Shown one piece after another: positions 9,347 through 18,073 of a DNA stretch of 64,000 bases. The position numbers and the translations under genes are program-made. The notes beneath the pieces are model-generated. The model searched no databases and was not told the origin of the DNA. It saw only the letters and a program-made list of their open reading frames with translations. Each line of letters begins with the position of its first letter. Within the stretch, counting starts at the first letter, position 1. This DNA comes from an uncultured Marvinbryantia sp. (GTDB taxonomy: Bacteria; Bacillota; Clostridia; Lachnospirales; Lachnospiraceae). The stretch covers positions 5,568-69,567 of the forward strand of contig CALDMO010000005.1 of NCBI GenBank assembly GCA_937915375.1, in the 5' to 3' direction.

Positions 9347-9394
9347 GGATGTCTGCTGATTCAGGTGTAACTGCCTGTGGGGAGACATCCTTTT
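9347..9394 (+). terminator. Terminator closing the cdaA operon
   Basis: The outer stem GGATGTCT (9347-9354) pairs with AGACATCC (9383-9390). An inner stem CAGG/CCTG lies within, and TTTT follows. The position directly after the HPr-like gene fits an intrinsic terminator. Confidence 0.75.
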
Positions 9395-9418
9395 AGCAAT
9401 GAAAAAGAGGATTTTTAT

Positions 9419-10543
9419 ATGATAATGTGTATAAAAAGTGCGGCGGCGTTTGTGCTGCTGTTTGCCGTTCCATTTCTGGCGGGGAGTCTACTCTTATCTT
9501 TTTTTGACAGAAAAGAGAGTGGTTTTGCGGCGCGTACGGTAACCGGATATCTGCTGATGTTTTCTGTTTTTGAGGTGGTGACTGTGCCGCTGACGATTCT
9601 GCGTGTTCCGTACCATGTGCTGGTATGGACCGTGGGAGCGATTTACGCAGCTCTTTGTCTAATGGCTATTTGGAAGTGTCATGGGGATATTTTAAAAGAA
9701 CTATTAAAATCGCTGAAAAGTTCCTTCCGCCAGCCATGGACGATGTATGCGGCGCTGCTTCTGATAGCTTTGCAGGCTGCGGCTTATGTCTTTTATATGA
9801 CGACGGACCTAGATGATGCCTATTATGTGGCGGCAGCGACAACGGCGATCCATTACGATACGTTGTATTTGAACAGTCCTTATACCGGTATGTCGGTGGA
9901 GATGCTGAATCTTCGCTATGTGCTGTCACCGTTTCCAATGTTTCTGGCTTTTATCAGTACGTGTACCGGTATTGAACCGGCTGTTATGGCGCATACCGTA
10001 CTTCCTGTTTTCCTGATCATGCTGGGATATATGGTTTATTATCTGTTGGGCGGCGTATTGTTTGCAGAAAAACCGCGTCAAGAAGCAGTGACAGGAAGGT
10101 GGACAAGTGGGAAAAAAGAGACAGAGAGGCGAGAGCAGACGAGGCAGATCGGCTTGTTTTTGGTACTGCTGTCGTTGATCCATATCTATTCTTATTATTC
10201 TATTTATACGCAGGGAACGTTTTTGCTGATCCGCATCTGGCAGGGGAAAGCGGTGCTTGCTGCCGTAATGTTGCCGTGCCTGTTTTATATGGGATATAAA
10301 GCGCTGACATGGTATCAGGAAAAAGGGGATTGGCTCATTTTGTTTTTGTGTGCGATTTCCTGTACGATGGTATCTTCAATGGGTGTGGCGCTGGCTCCGA
10401 TGATGTTGGGGATTTTAGCGCTGTTATTCGGTGTTTTTAAAGGAAAATGGAGATATGTACGGAATATGATCATCTGCTGCATGCCATGCGTGGTTATTGG
10501 AGCGTTGTATTTGGTTTTGAAGGTAATACAGAAATCGATGTAG
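9419..10543 (+). CDS. Large polytopic membrane protein, N-terminal part (DUF6077-like)
   Basis: This 374-residue protein has many hydrophobic spans and a luminal-type loop around DLDDAYYVAAAT. That acidic loop in a polytopic protein recalls membrane glycosyltransferases of the GT-C type; DUF6077 is my best family guess, from memory. The ATG at 9419 follows an AGAGG ribosome site and gives a hydrophobic N-terminus, so it was preferred to an upstream GTG. The next gene lies in the same frame only 36 bases further on, with two in-frame stops (TAG 10541, TGA 10553) between. The pair may therefore be one protein broken in two. It opens the surface-polymer locus. Confidence 0.7.
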   Translation: MIMCIKSAAAFVLLFAVPFLAGSLLLSFFDRKESGFAARTVTGYLLMFSVFEVVTVPLTILRVPYHVLVWTVGAIYAALCLMAIWKCHGDILKELLKSLKSSFRQPWTMYAALLLIALQAAAYVFYMTTDLDDAYYVAAATTAIHYDTLYLNSPYTGMSVEMLNLRYVLSPFPMFLAFISTCTGIEPAVMAHTVLPVFLIMLGYMVYYLLGGVLFAEKPRQEAVTGRWTSGKKETERREQTRQIGLFLVLLSLIHIYSYYSIYTQGTFLLIRIWQGKAVLAAVMLPCLFYMGYKALTWYQEKGDWLILFLCAISCTMVSSMGVALAPMMLGILALLFGVFKGKWRYVRNMIICCMPCVVIGALYLVLKVIQKSM

Positions 10544-10579
10544 CGGAAACAGTGAAATAGATTTAAGTTGGAGAAATAT

Positions 10580-11365
10580 ATGCATATAATGAGAGCGCAA
10601 TTGGAAAATGCGGCCGACTGGCTGTTATCATATATGGGGACTGGCTGGCATATGGTACTTTTGGTGCTGGCTGTCGTATATATTCTGTTTCAGAAGCGGG
10701 AGAAGACACACCGCAGACTTTTGGCGGCCTATGCCTGTCTGTTTACTGTCATTTACTTTTGTCCGCCGATATCCTGGGCATTGACACGTTTTATCGGAGA
10801 ATTTGTTTATTGGCGGATGCTCTGGCTATTGCCGCTTCCGCTGATCGTGGCATATGTTATGGTAAAGCTTTGGGCAGGGCGCAGCGCGAAATGGCAGCGC
10901 GCGGTTCTGCTGGTTCTTTTTGTAGGAAGTATTGTTTTTACCGGAGAAAATGTATATCTGGCGGAGGGAAGCCCCTATGAAAAGGCTGTAAACTGGCAAA
11001 AGGTGCCGTCCTCACCGGCAGCAATCTGCGAGGTGATCAATGCGCATCGCGCGGAAGGTGAGCACGCGATGCTTGCAGCTCCAGCGGATATGGTTGGTTA
11101 TATCCGGCAGTATGACGGCAGTATCGAGCAGATTTATGGACGCCGTGGTAAAGTACGTCCGGGAGGAAACTACGTAATACGCCAGCTGGGAAAGGAAAAA
11201 ATCGCTTATTATGGTTTGACAAACCGTTTGCGTGAAATGAACTGTAATTTTATTGCTCTGCCGGAAGGAGAAGGCCGTGAACGGGGCATGAAAAAACGAG
11301 GGTTTGAAAGGATCGGGCAGGTTGGCAGTTATGTGATATACAAAGATATGCAGACGAGCCTGTGA
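10580..11365 (+). CDS. Membrane protein, probable C-terminal partner of the preceding gene
   Basis: This 261-residue protein has four to five membrane spans in its first 130 residues. A soluble C-terminal domain of about 130 residues follows, with no recognised motif. The ATG is preceded by TTGGAG at a good distance, so the second half of a split gene could still be translated. It is in frame with the upstream gene. In GT-C-like proteins a polytopic half followed by a soluble tail is common, which fits a single ancestral protein of roughly 640 residues. No function can be assigned from the sequence. Confidence 0.65.
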   Translation: MHIMRAQLENAADWLLSYMGTGWHMVLLVLAVVYILFQKREKTHRRLLAAYACLFTVIYFCPPISWALTRFIGEFVYWRMLWLLPLPLIVAYVMVKLWAGRSAKWQRAVLLVLFVGSIVFTGENVYLAEGSPYEKAVNWQKVPSSPAAICEVINAHRAEGEHAMLAAPADMVGYIRQYDGSIEQIYGRRGKVRPGGNYVIRQLGKEKIAYYGLTNRLREMNCNFIALPEGEGRERGMKKRGFERIGQVGSYVIYKDMQTSL

Positions 11366-11383
11366 TTACCAACAGTCTGACAG

Positions 11384-11412
11384 TTGTTTTTTGCAAAAAA
11401 ATGTTGTAGAAT
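11384..11412 (+). promoter_or_regulatory. Sigma-A-type promoter of the polymer biosynthesis genes
   Basis: A -35 TTGTTT and a -10 TAGAAT are separated by exactly 17 bases. The -35 overlaps the T run of a small hairpin (11370-11392) that may end the preceding transcript. Confidence 0.6.
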
Positions 11413-11468
11413 GTGTTCTGGCACAAAAAATGGGTTCCATTTTCGGAACAGATCAGAGGAAAAACAAT

Positions 11469-12872
11469 ATGGAAAAAAGAGAACAGTATAAACGCATCAT
11501 TATGTTTATGTCCTCCGTATTGATACTGGCTTTGCAGACGGCGCTGTTTGCTGTGATCTGGTATAAATGCTATGCGAGGACAGGGGTTATCGGCAGAGGT
11601 TTTGTGCGCGGTAATCAGGCGGTCATTGCGCTTTATGCAGTGATGCTCTTTGTATTTTATCATATATACGGCGGTTTCAAGGTGGGATATTTGCGCGTAT
11701 TCGAAGTGCTGTATTCGCAGATTCTGTCTGTTATTTGTGTAAATATTATTACCTATCTGCAGCTTTGCCTGATCGGACGCTGGAAACTCGGTACAAATCT
11801 AACGCCGATTTTATATATGACTGTGATTGAATTTGTGATTGTGGGAATATGGGTAGTTTCTATGCGATGGGTATATGCACGCATTTATCCGCCGCGTCAG
11901 ATGCTGCTGATTTACGGTGCGCGCAGTCCGCGCGACCTGATCCGTAAGATGTCCGCCAGACAAGATAAATATAACATTTGCGAGACGGTGCATCTTTCCA
12001 GAGGAGAAGAGTATATTAAAAAGAAAATTGATGAATATCCGGCGATTATTTTAGGTGATATTCCATCTGCTTCCAGAAATATTTTTCTGAAATATTGTTT
12101 TGAGACAGATAAACGCTGCTATAGTATCCCGAAGCTTTCGGATATCATGCTGCGCAGCGCGGACAGTATTCATCTGTTTGATACGGCGCTTTTACTGTCC
12201 AGAAACCGGAGACTGACGGCAGAACAGGCCTTTGTAAAAAGGACGATGGATATTGTTTTTTCGTTGGCCGGACTGGTGTTGGCGGCGCCGTTTATGATTG
12301 TGATTGCGGTTTTGATCAAGTTGTATGACGGTGGTCCTGTTTTTTACAAACAGGAGCGTCTGACAATAGACCAGAAAGTATTTCATATCCTGAAATTCCG
12401 CAGTATGAAGGTAGAATCTGAGGAAAATGGGGCGCGTCTGGCATTTAAGGGCGATGACCGGGTGACGCCGGTCGGCAGAGTGATCCGCAATATTCATTTT
12501 GACGAATTGCCGCAGATCTTTAACATTTTAAAAGGGGATATGTCTTTGGTCGGTCCCCGTCCGGAGCGTCCGGAGATTGCGGCGCAGTATGCGAAAGAGT
12601 TGCCGGAGTTTCATTACCGTCTGAAGGTAAAGGCAGGTCTGACCGGATATGCGCAGGTATATGGAAAATATAACACCACGCCGTATGATAAACTGAAACT
12701 GGATTTATCTTATATTGAGAATTACTCTGTGATGCAGGATATTAAGCTTTTGATGCTGACATTTAAAATCCTGTTTCAAAAAGAAAACACGGAAGGTGTG
12801 GAGGCGTGGCAGGTAACGGCCGCCACAAAAGAAGAAAAAGAAAAGTCACAGGATGACGGAGGCGTTTTATGA
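11469..12872 (+). CDS. Initiating polyprenyl-phosphate sugar-phosphate transferase (WbaP/CpsE type)
   Basis: Enzymes of this family move a sugar-1-phosphate from a UDP-sugar to undecaprenyl phosphate, the first step of surface polymer synthesis at the membrane. The N-terminal half has about four spans and a Rossmann-like segment. The catalytic domain begins at KRTMDIVFSLAGLVLA near residue 258. It includes the conserved KFRSM, the DELPQIFNILKGDMSLVGPRP block, and the C-terminal AGLTGYAQVYG stretch. At 467 residues the length is typical. The start at 11469 follows AGAGGA. The gene overlaps the next (GT2) by four bases. The sugar donor cannot be read from sequence. Confidence 0.93.
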   Translation: MEKREQYKRIIMFMSSVLILALQTALFAVIWYKCYARTGVIGRGFVRGNQAVIALYAVMLFVFYHIYGGFKVGYLRVFEVLYSQILSVICVNIITYLQLCLIGRWKLGTNLTPILYMTVIEFVIVGIWVVSMRWVYARIYPPRQMLLIYGARSPRDLIRKMSARQDKYNICETVHLSRGEEYIKKKIDEYPAIILGDIPSASRNIFLKYCFETDKRCYSIPKLSDIMLRSADSIHLFDTALLLSRNRRLTAEQAFVKRTMDIVFSLAGLVLAAPFMIVIAVLIKLYDGGPVFYKQERLTIDQKVFHILKFRSMKVESEENGARLAFKGDDRVTPVGRVIRNIHFDELPQIFNILKGDMSLVGPRPERPEIAAQYAKELPEFHYRLKVKAGLTGYAQVYGKYNTTPYDKLKLDLSYIENYSVMQDIKLLMLTFKILFQKENTEGVEAWQVTAATKEEKEKSQDDGGVL

Positions 12873-13627
12873 GTAAGCCGATAGTTTCTGTTGTGATGCC
12901 TGCATATAATTGTGCGGGCACCATACAGCAGGCCATAGATTCTGTAAAAAGACAGAATGTGGATTTGGAAATCATAGTGATCAATGATTGTTCAAAGGAC
13001 GGATTGGATGAAGTGATGAAAGCCTACGAGAAGGATCCTGTGATTTTTTATGTAAAGAATGAGACGAATATTGGAGCGGCAGCAAGCCGCAACCGAGGGG
13101 TTGCGATGGCCAGGGCTCCTTTTGTTGCCTTTTTAGACAGTGATGACTGGTGGGAAAAGGACAAGCTGAAAAAACAGCTGAAGCAGATACAGAAGACCGG
13201 CTGTGTTCTTTGCGGTACGGCGCGTGAATTGACGGCACCGAACGGAAAGCTGACTGGGCGGATTATCCCGGTAAAGGAAAAAATCACTTACCAGAGCCTT
13301 TTGCGGCATAACAGCATCAATTGTTCTTCGGTTCTGGCAAGGACAGAGGTACTTCGGGAGTTTCCGATGGAATATGAACAGGCACATGAGGATTATGTTA
13401 CCTGGCTGAAAATTCTTCGTAAATATCGGACGGCCTGCGCAGTCAATGAGCCGCTTTTAAAATACAGGCTGACCAGCACCGGGAAATCCGGTACAAAGCT
13501 GGCTTCGGCAAAGAAAACTTATCAAGTCTATCGCTATATAGGATTTGGGCCAGTAAAATCAATGCTTTGTTTTTGCAGCTATGCGGTGCATGGCGTGATA
13601 AAGTATGGTATGGCTAGGGTAAAATGA
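12869..13627 (+). CDS. GT2-family glycosyltransferase
   Basis: The 252-residue enzyme has a GT-A fold with the N-terminal VSVVMPAYNCAGTIQQAI stretch, NDCSKDG, and a DxD motif in FLDSDDWW (near residue 90) for the metal-bound nucleotide sugar. A downstream acidic HEDYVTW motif is probably the catalytic base region. The ATG overlaps the stop of the sugar-phosphate transferase, so it likely adds the second sugar of the lipid-linked polymer. Donor and linkage are unknown. Confidence 0.9.
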   Translation: MSKPIVSVVMPAYNCAGTIQQAIDSVKRQNVDLEIIVINDCSKDGLDEVMKAYEKDPVIFYVKNETNIGAAASRNRGVAMARAPFVAFLDSDDWWEKDKLKKQLKQIQKTGCVLCGTARELTAPNGKLTGRIIPVKEKITYQSLLRHNSINCSSVLARTEVLREFPMEYEQAHEDYVTWLKILRKYRTACAVNEPLLKYRLTSTGKSGTKLASAKKTYQVYRYIGFGPVKSMLCFCSYAVHGVIKYGMARVK

Positions 13628-13656
13628 TTGAAATTCAGTTATTGATATGTTACAAT
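13628..13656 (+). promoter_or_regulatory. Sigma-A-type promoter before the phosphotransferase-TarIJ genes
   Basis: A -35 TTGAAA and a -10 TACAAT are separated by 17 bases, starting directly after the GT2 stop. It would start a separate transcript for the CDP-polyol phosphotransferase and tarIJ. Confidence 0.65.
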
Positions 13657-13720
13657 ATATTAAATGTGTTAAAAAATATGTAAAAAGCCTGCTTTGGAAA
13701 TGAAGCGGAGAAGGATAATT

Positions 13721-14833
13721 GTGAATATAAAATTTGTGATCAGACAGTTTATAAAGATGGGAGTACAGAGCCTGTTTTTACCTGTCGTATATCAGCTCTG
13801 TAAGAAAAAAAATGTAGATCAAAACTGCATTGTGTTTGCGGATGCGCATCATGAGGATATGCCGTTTAGTATGCGTTATCTGTACCAGGCGGTCAAGAAA
13901 AACGGGATGCATGTTGTGATGCAGTTTTCCGATTACGGAAAAGGTTCTTTTTTGGACAACTTAAAAAATATGCTGCAGTTTATGCGCGTTTATGCAAATG
14001 CCGGATATGTGGTAGTGTGCGATAATTTTCTGCCGGCTGCTTCCTGTAAAAAACGCCCGGAAACAAAAGTGATTCAGCTCTGGCATGGATGCGGAGCACT
14101 GAAAAAATTTGGCTATGATACGCCCGAAGATATTCCGCCTTATTATAAAGGAAATGTGCTGCGTAACTGCGACTGTGTGACGGTAAGCGCACCGTGGTGC
14201 GTTCCTTATTTTGCGAGTGCGATGGCGCTTCCGCAGGAACGGATTATGCCGCTTGGCATCAGCCGAACAGATTTGTATTATCGCCCGGAGTTTTTGAAAA
14301 CAGTACGGAAACGATTTCAAAATGAATATCCGCAGGCGGCGGGGAAAAAGGTACTTTTGTGGGCGCCGACTTTCCGTGGAAATGCGGCGCAGGCACGCGT
14401 ATGCGGACGTAAGGCGATTGGTCGGCTGGCGCACCAGCTGGGGGAAGAATGGTGTGTAATTCAGTGCCTTCACCCACATATGCAAAAGAAGGTGTGCAAA
14501 GGAAGCCATATGACGGCGGAGGAGCTTTTGCCGGTGACAGACCTTCTGATTACGGATTATTCTTCGATTTTATTTGATTATTTGATTTTTCAAAAGCCAT
14601 TGGTGCGTTTTGTACCGGATTATCAAGAGTACTGTAAAAACAGAGGTTTTTACATGGACTATGAGGCGCTGCCGGGCGCGATGGTTGAATCGGAAGATGA
14701 TCTCTATGCAGCAGTCGTAAAAGAAGCGCAGAACTACGATAAAGCAGCGCTGCAGGATACGTTTGAAAAATATATGAGCGCATGTGACGGACATGCGACA
14801 GAACGAATTATGAAATGGCTGAAGGAGGCATAA
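13721..14833 (+). CDS. CDP-glycerol/CDP-ribitol phosphotransferase family protein (TagF/TarL-like)
   Basis: Members transfer polyol-phosphate from CDP-glycerol or CDP-ribitol onto a growing teichoic acid chain at the inner membrane face. Conserved features are visible: QLWHGCGALKKFGYD near residue 116, the GISRTDLYY block, APTFRGN, HPHM, and TDYSSILFDY near residue 280. GTG at 13721 has AAGGA at the right distance and was preferred to upstream TTG and ATG codons. The length is 370 residues, the single-domain size. tarI follows two bases after its stop, implying a ribitol-phosphate substrate; glycerol-phosphate remains possible. Confidence 0.88.
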   Translation: MNIKFVIRQFIKMGVQSLFLPVVYQLCKKKNVDQNCIVFADAHHEDMPFSMRYLYQAVKKNGMHVVMQFSDYGKGSFLDNLKNMLQFMRVYANAGYVVVCDNFLPAASCKKRPETKVIQLWHGCGALKKFGYDTPEDIPPYYKGNVLRNCDCVTVSAPWCVPYFASAMALPQERIMPLGISRTDLYYRPEFLKTVRKRFQNEYPQAAGKKVLLWAPTFRGNAAQARVCGRKAIGRLAHQLGEEWCVIQCLHPHMQKKVCKGSHMTAEELLPVTDLLITDYSSILFDYLIFQKPLVRFVPDYQEYCKNRGFYMDYEALPGAMVESEDDLYAAVVKEAQNYDKAALQDTFEKYMSACDGHATERIMKWLKEA

Positions 14834-14835
14834 AA

Positions 14836-15561
14836 ATGGAAAAGACAAATGTGTTTGGAGTAGTATTGGCAGGCGGTATTGGCAGCCGTATGGGAAATGT
14901 GGAAAAACCGAAACAGTTTATGGAGGTTGGCAAGAAACCAATTATTATACACACTATTGAAAAATTTGTAGTAAATCCATCTTTTGAGCGAATTATTGTG
15001 CTGTCTCCGAGACAGTGGATTCGTTATACACAGGATGTAATTAAGAAATATATTCCCATGAATGAAAAAATTGATGTGATTCAGGGTGGCGAAACGAGAA
15101 ATGAGACAATCATGAATTCGATACGCCATATTGAAGAACACTATGGATTGGATGAAGAAACAATTATTGTGACGCATGATTCCGTGCGTCCGTTTGTGAC
15201 GCATCGTATTTTGGAGGACAATATCCGTTATGCAAAAGAAATGGGCGCTTGCGACACTGTGATTCCGGCTACGGATACAATTGTGGAAAGTACGGATAAT
15301 ACTTGTATCACCAATATTCCGGATCGTTCCAAGATGTATCAGGGACAGACGCCGCAGAGTTTTAGGGCGAAAAAATTGCGTGATGTTTACGAGGCACTGA
15401 CAGAAGAGGAAAAAGAAATTCTTACTGACGCATGTAAGATCCTTGTTTTAAAAGGAGAGAAAGTACATCTGGTAAATGGAGAAGTGTTTAATATCAAAAT
15501 CACCTATCCGTATGATCTGCGGATGGCGGAGTCTCTGCTGGGAGGAGAAAAATTATGCTAA
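14836..15561 (+). CDS. tarI: Ribitol-5-phosphate cytidylyltransferase (TarI/IspD family)
   Basis: This nucleotidyltransferase joins CTP with a polyol-phosphate. The N-terminal loop VLAGGIGSRMGNVEKPKQF is typical, with HDSVRPFV and the conserved QTPQSFR. By fold it could be IspD (methylerythritol pathway) or TarI (CDP-ribitol). Direct linkage to tarJ, whose start overlaps its stop, and to a TagF-like gene strongly favours TarI. The ATG at 14836 has AAGGAGG eight bases upstream. The 241-residue length fits both families. dxr is present at 40.2 kb, so a separate ispD should exist elsewhere in the genome. Confidence 0.85.
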   Translation: MEKTNVFGVVLAGGIGSRMGNVEKPKQFMEVGKKPIIIHTIEKFVVNPSFERIIVLSPRQWIRYTQDVIKKYIPMNEKIDVIQGGETRNETIMNSIRHIEEHYGLDEETIIVTHDSVRPFVTHRILEDNIRYAKEMGACDTVIPATDTIVESTDNTCITNIPDRSKMYQGQTPQSFRAKKLRDVYEALTEEEKEILTDACKILVLKGEKVHLVNGEVFNIKITYPYDLRMAESLLGGEKLC

Positions 15562-16580
15562 ATACCGTATATCAGCTGAAAGCGGCCAGACAGTTTGAGG
15601 TAGTACTGAAAGATGTGGAGTTGGATAATCAGCATGTGCTGGTGCGTCCGACACACTTGTCTATTTGCCATGCTGATCAGCGCTATTATCAGGGAACGAG
15701 ACCGGAGGCGGTGTTAAAAGAAAAGCTTCCGATGGCGCTGATCCATGAAGGAATCGGCAAGGTAGTCTACGATCCGACCGGCACTTTTACAGTAGGAGAA
15801 GAAGTTGTGATGATTCCGAATCATCCGTCTGAAACGGATGAAGTGATCGGTGAAAATTATTTGCGCTCCAGTAAATTCTGCGGCAGCAGCAAGGATGGTT
15901 TTATGCAGGAGTATGTACAGCTTTTACCGGATCGTGTGGTGCGTTTGCCGAAAGGGATTGACAAGATTACCGCAGCTTTTACAGAGATTGTGACGGTCAG
16001 CTATCATGCGATCAGCCGCTTTATTCGTTTTTCGCATGAACGCCGGGAGGCGATCGGTGTTTGGGGCGACGGAAATCTTGGCTATATCACGTCATTGCTG
16101 CTTAAAAAAATGCTGCCGGACTGTAAGATTTATATTTTTGGTCTCAACCAGCAGAAAATGGATGATTTTTCCTTTGTGGACGATACCTTTTTGGTCTCTG
16201 AAATACCGGCAGATTTAAAACTGGATCATGCCTTTGAATGTGTGGGTGGCGCAGGATCAGGAAAAGCAATCAGCCAGATTATTGACTGCATCATGCCGGA
16301 GGGAACGATCAGTCTGCTTGGCGTCAGTGAAGATCCGGTGCCGGTAAATACTCGTATGGTATTGGAAAAAGGTCTGCACTTTTTTGGCAGCAGCCGCAGT
16401 GGCAGAAAGGATTATGAAGGGCTGATGCGTCTGTATGAGGAGAATCCGGATATTCCTTCTTATCTGGAAAATATTGTAGGTACGCAGTTTAAGGTTAGTA
16501 ATTTAAAGGATATTACAAATGCATTTGAGACGGATATTCATAAATTGATTGGAAAGACCGTCATGATTTGGAATGAATAG
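15555..16580 (+). CDS. tarJ: Ribulose-5-phosphate reductase TarJ (alcohol dehydrogenase family)
   Basis: TarJ reduces D-ribulose-5-phosphate to D-ribitol-5-phosphate with NADPH, feeding TarI. The 341-residue protein has the zinc-dependent medium-chain dehydrogenase layout. The N-terminal catalytic domain includes LSICHADQRYYQG and a histidine-glutamate pair in LIHEGIG, and the nucleotide fold contains IGVWGDGNLGY near residue 171. The ATG overlaps the tarI stop by seven bases after GGGAGGAG, so the two are translationally coupled. Together they indicate a CDP-ribitol supply for this locus. Confidence 0.88.
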   Translation: MLNTVYQLKAARQFEVVLKDVELDNQHVLVRPTHLSICHADQRYYQGTRPEAVLKEKLPMALIHEGIGKVVYDPTGTFTVGEEVVMIPNHPSETDEVIGENYLRSSKFCGSSKDGFMQEYVQLLPDRVVRLPKGIDKITAAFTEIVTVSYHAISRFIRFSHERREAIGVWGDGNLGYITSLLLKKMLPDCKIYIFGLNQQKMDDFSFVDDTFLVSEIPADLKLDHAFECVGGAGSGKAISQIIDCIMPEGTISLLGVSEDPVPVNTRMVLEKGLHFFGSSRSGRKDYEGLMRLYEENPDIPSYLENIVGTQFKVSNLKDITNAFETDIHKLIGKTVMIWNE

Positions 16581-16595
16581 ACAGAGGAAAGATTT

Positions 16596-18047
16596 ATGAA
16601 AAAGATACTCATCCGGGCGCATATGTCGCCGTTTGACAATTGGAACGCGGAACAGGTATTAAAGCATGACCGCGTGGGTACCAATGCCGGAAATATGATT
16701 TTTACCAATAGCTTGATGCGGACGCTGATGACAGAGGACGTGCAGATCGATACGTTTAATACCAGACGTGATTTGACGCCGGAAAATTTGGAGCGTATCA
16801 ACAGTGAATACAGCTGTGTTGTACTGCCGTTTGCGAATGCGTTTCGGCCGACGTTTCAGCGGGAACTGCAGTCGATTACGAAATTTGTGAAACAGCTGAA
16901 AGTTCCCTGTATCGTTGCAGGGATTGGGGTTTCTGCAAGTTTTGCAAATCCCTTAAAAGAAAAAAATTCGTTTGATGATGCGGCAAAAGATTTTTTGAAA
17001 GCGATTTTGGACAAGTCGGCATTCATCGGAACTCGCGGCGAAGTGACAGGCGAATATTTGAAAAAACTGGGTTTTCAGGAAGAAGCGCATTATCGAGTGA
17101 TCGGCTGTCCATCTATGTATTGGTACGGTGCGGAACTTCCATATATAGAGAAACGTGAATTGACGCCGCAGTCTCCAGTAAGTGTGAACTGGAAGATTGA
17201 TTTGCCGGAGCCGATTCATGTATTTATGCGGGAAAATATGGCGAAATTTGAAAATATACAGTATGTGCCTCAGATTATGGATGAGATGCGCTTGATGTAT
17301 TACGGAACGCCGTTCCCGGCGGGAAAATATAAAAAGATTACAGCAGATTATCCGGACAGACCGGATCATTCTCTGTATACGAATGGACGAGCAGTTACGT
17401 TTGTCAACCCGCAGACTTGGTTTGCATATATGCAGGAAAAACAGCTTTCATTCGGAAGCCGTATTCACGGCAATATTACAGCGCTTCTTTCCGGTACGCC
17501 GAGTTATGTAATTGTGTCTGATTACCGGATTTCTGAACTGGTGGAATACCATAATATTCCGCATATCAATTTTCAGGATTTAAAAGAAGGAGACGATATT
17601 TTCTCACTCTATGAAAAGGCGGATTACAGTAGACTGTACGACGGTCATCAGAAACGCTTTGAAAACTATATCCAGTTTTTAGAAAAAAACGGTCTGGATC
17701 ATATTTTTAAAGAAAATAAATATCAGACTGGCTTTGTGCCTGCGCAAAGCAGTACGGAAACAGTATCCGGCGCTATTCCTGCAGAAGGCGTAGAAGTACG
17801 GGCAGCATCGCAGGAGCAGCTTCTTTGTCCATATGATCGGAAAATGGCATCGATGGATCTGCAGCCGGCTTTGTACCCATTTTTCTCAGTGCCGGTAGAG
17901 GAACAGGCGAGACGCCTTATGGAAGTGCAGAAAGCTTACACGGCTTTGCAGCGCCGTTTTGATGATGTAAAGTCCTTAGAGACAATACTGAAATTATACC
18001 GTATGGATAAAGGTGTAAAGTGGCTGCTGAAGAAATTCAAAAAATGA
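16596..18047 (+). CDS. Polysaccharide pyruvyl transferase family protein
   Basis: This family attaches ketal pyruvate to sugars of surface polymers using phosphoenolpyruvate; some members have other roles. The 483-residue protein shows AGIGVSASF near residue 109, GTRGEVTGEYLKKLG, VIGCPSMYWYG, and the conserved SFGSRIHGNITALLSGTP near residue 286. The last 110 residues are variable and may be a helical tail. It lies between tarJ and a second phosphotransferase gene, with a 15-base gap to tarJ. Pyruvate on the polymer would add negative charge or an anchor site for S-layer-type proteins, which is inference. Confidence 0.85.
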   Translation: MKKILIRAHMSPFDNWNAEQVLKHDRVGTNAGNMIFTNSLMRTLMTEDVQIDTFNTRRDLTPENLERINSEYSCVVLPFANAFRPTFQRELQSITKFVKQLKVPCIVAGIGVSASFANPLKEKNSFDDAAKDFLKAILDKSAFIGTRGEVTGEYLKKLGFQEEAHYRVIGCPSMYWYGAELPYIEKRELTPQSPVSVNWKIDLPEPIHVFMRENMAKFENIQYVPQIMDEMRLMYYGTPFPAGKYKKITADYPDRPDHSLYTNGRAVTFVNPQTWFAYMQEKQLSFGSRIHGNITALLSGTPSYVIVSDYRISELVEYHNIPHINFQDLKEGDDIFSLYEKADYSRLYDGHQKRFENYIQFLEKNGLDHIFKENKYQTGFVPAQSSTETVSGAIPAEGVEVRAASQEQLLCPYDRKMASMDLQPALYPFFSVPVEEQARRLMEVQKAYTALQRRFDDVKSLETILKLYRMDKGVKWLLKKFKK

Positions 18048-18073
18048 TAAAAAGATAAGGAACACAATACAGA

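Noticed and set aside
14836..15561. Naming this gene ispD because dxr is in the window
   Set aside because: It is coupled to tarJ and lies among teichoic genes, so TarI is more likely.
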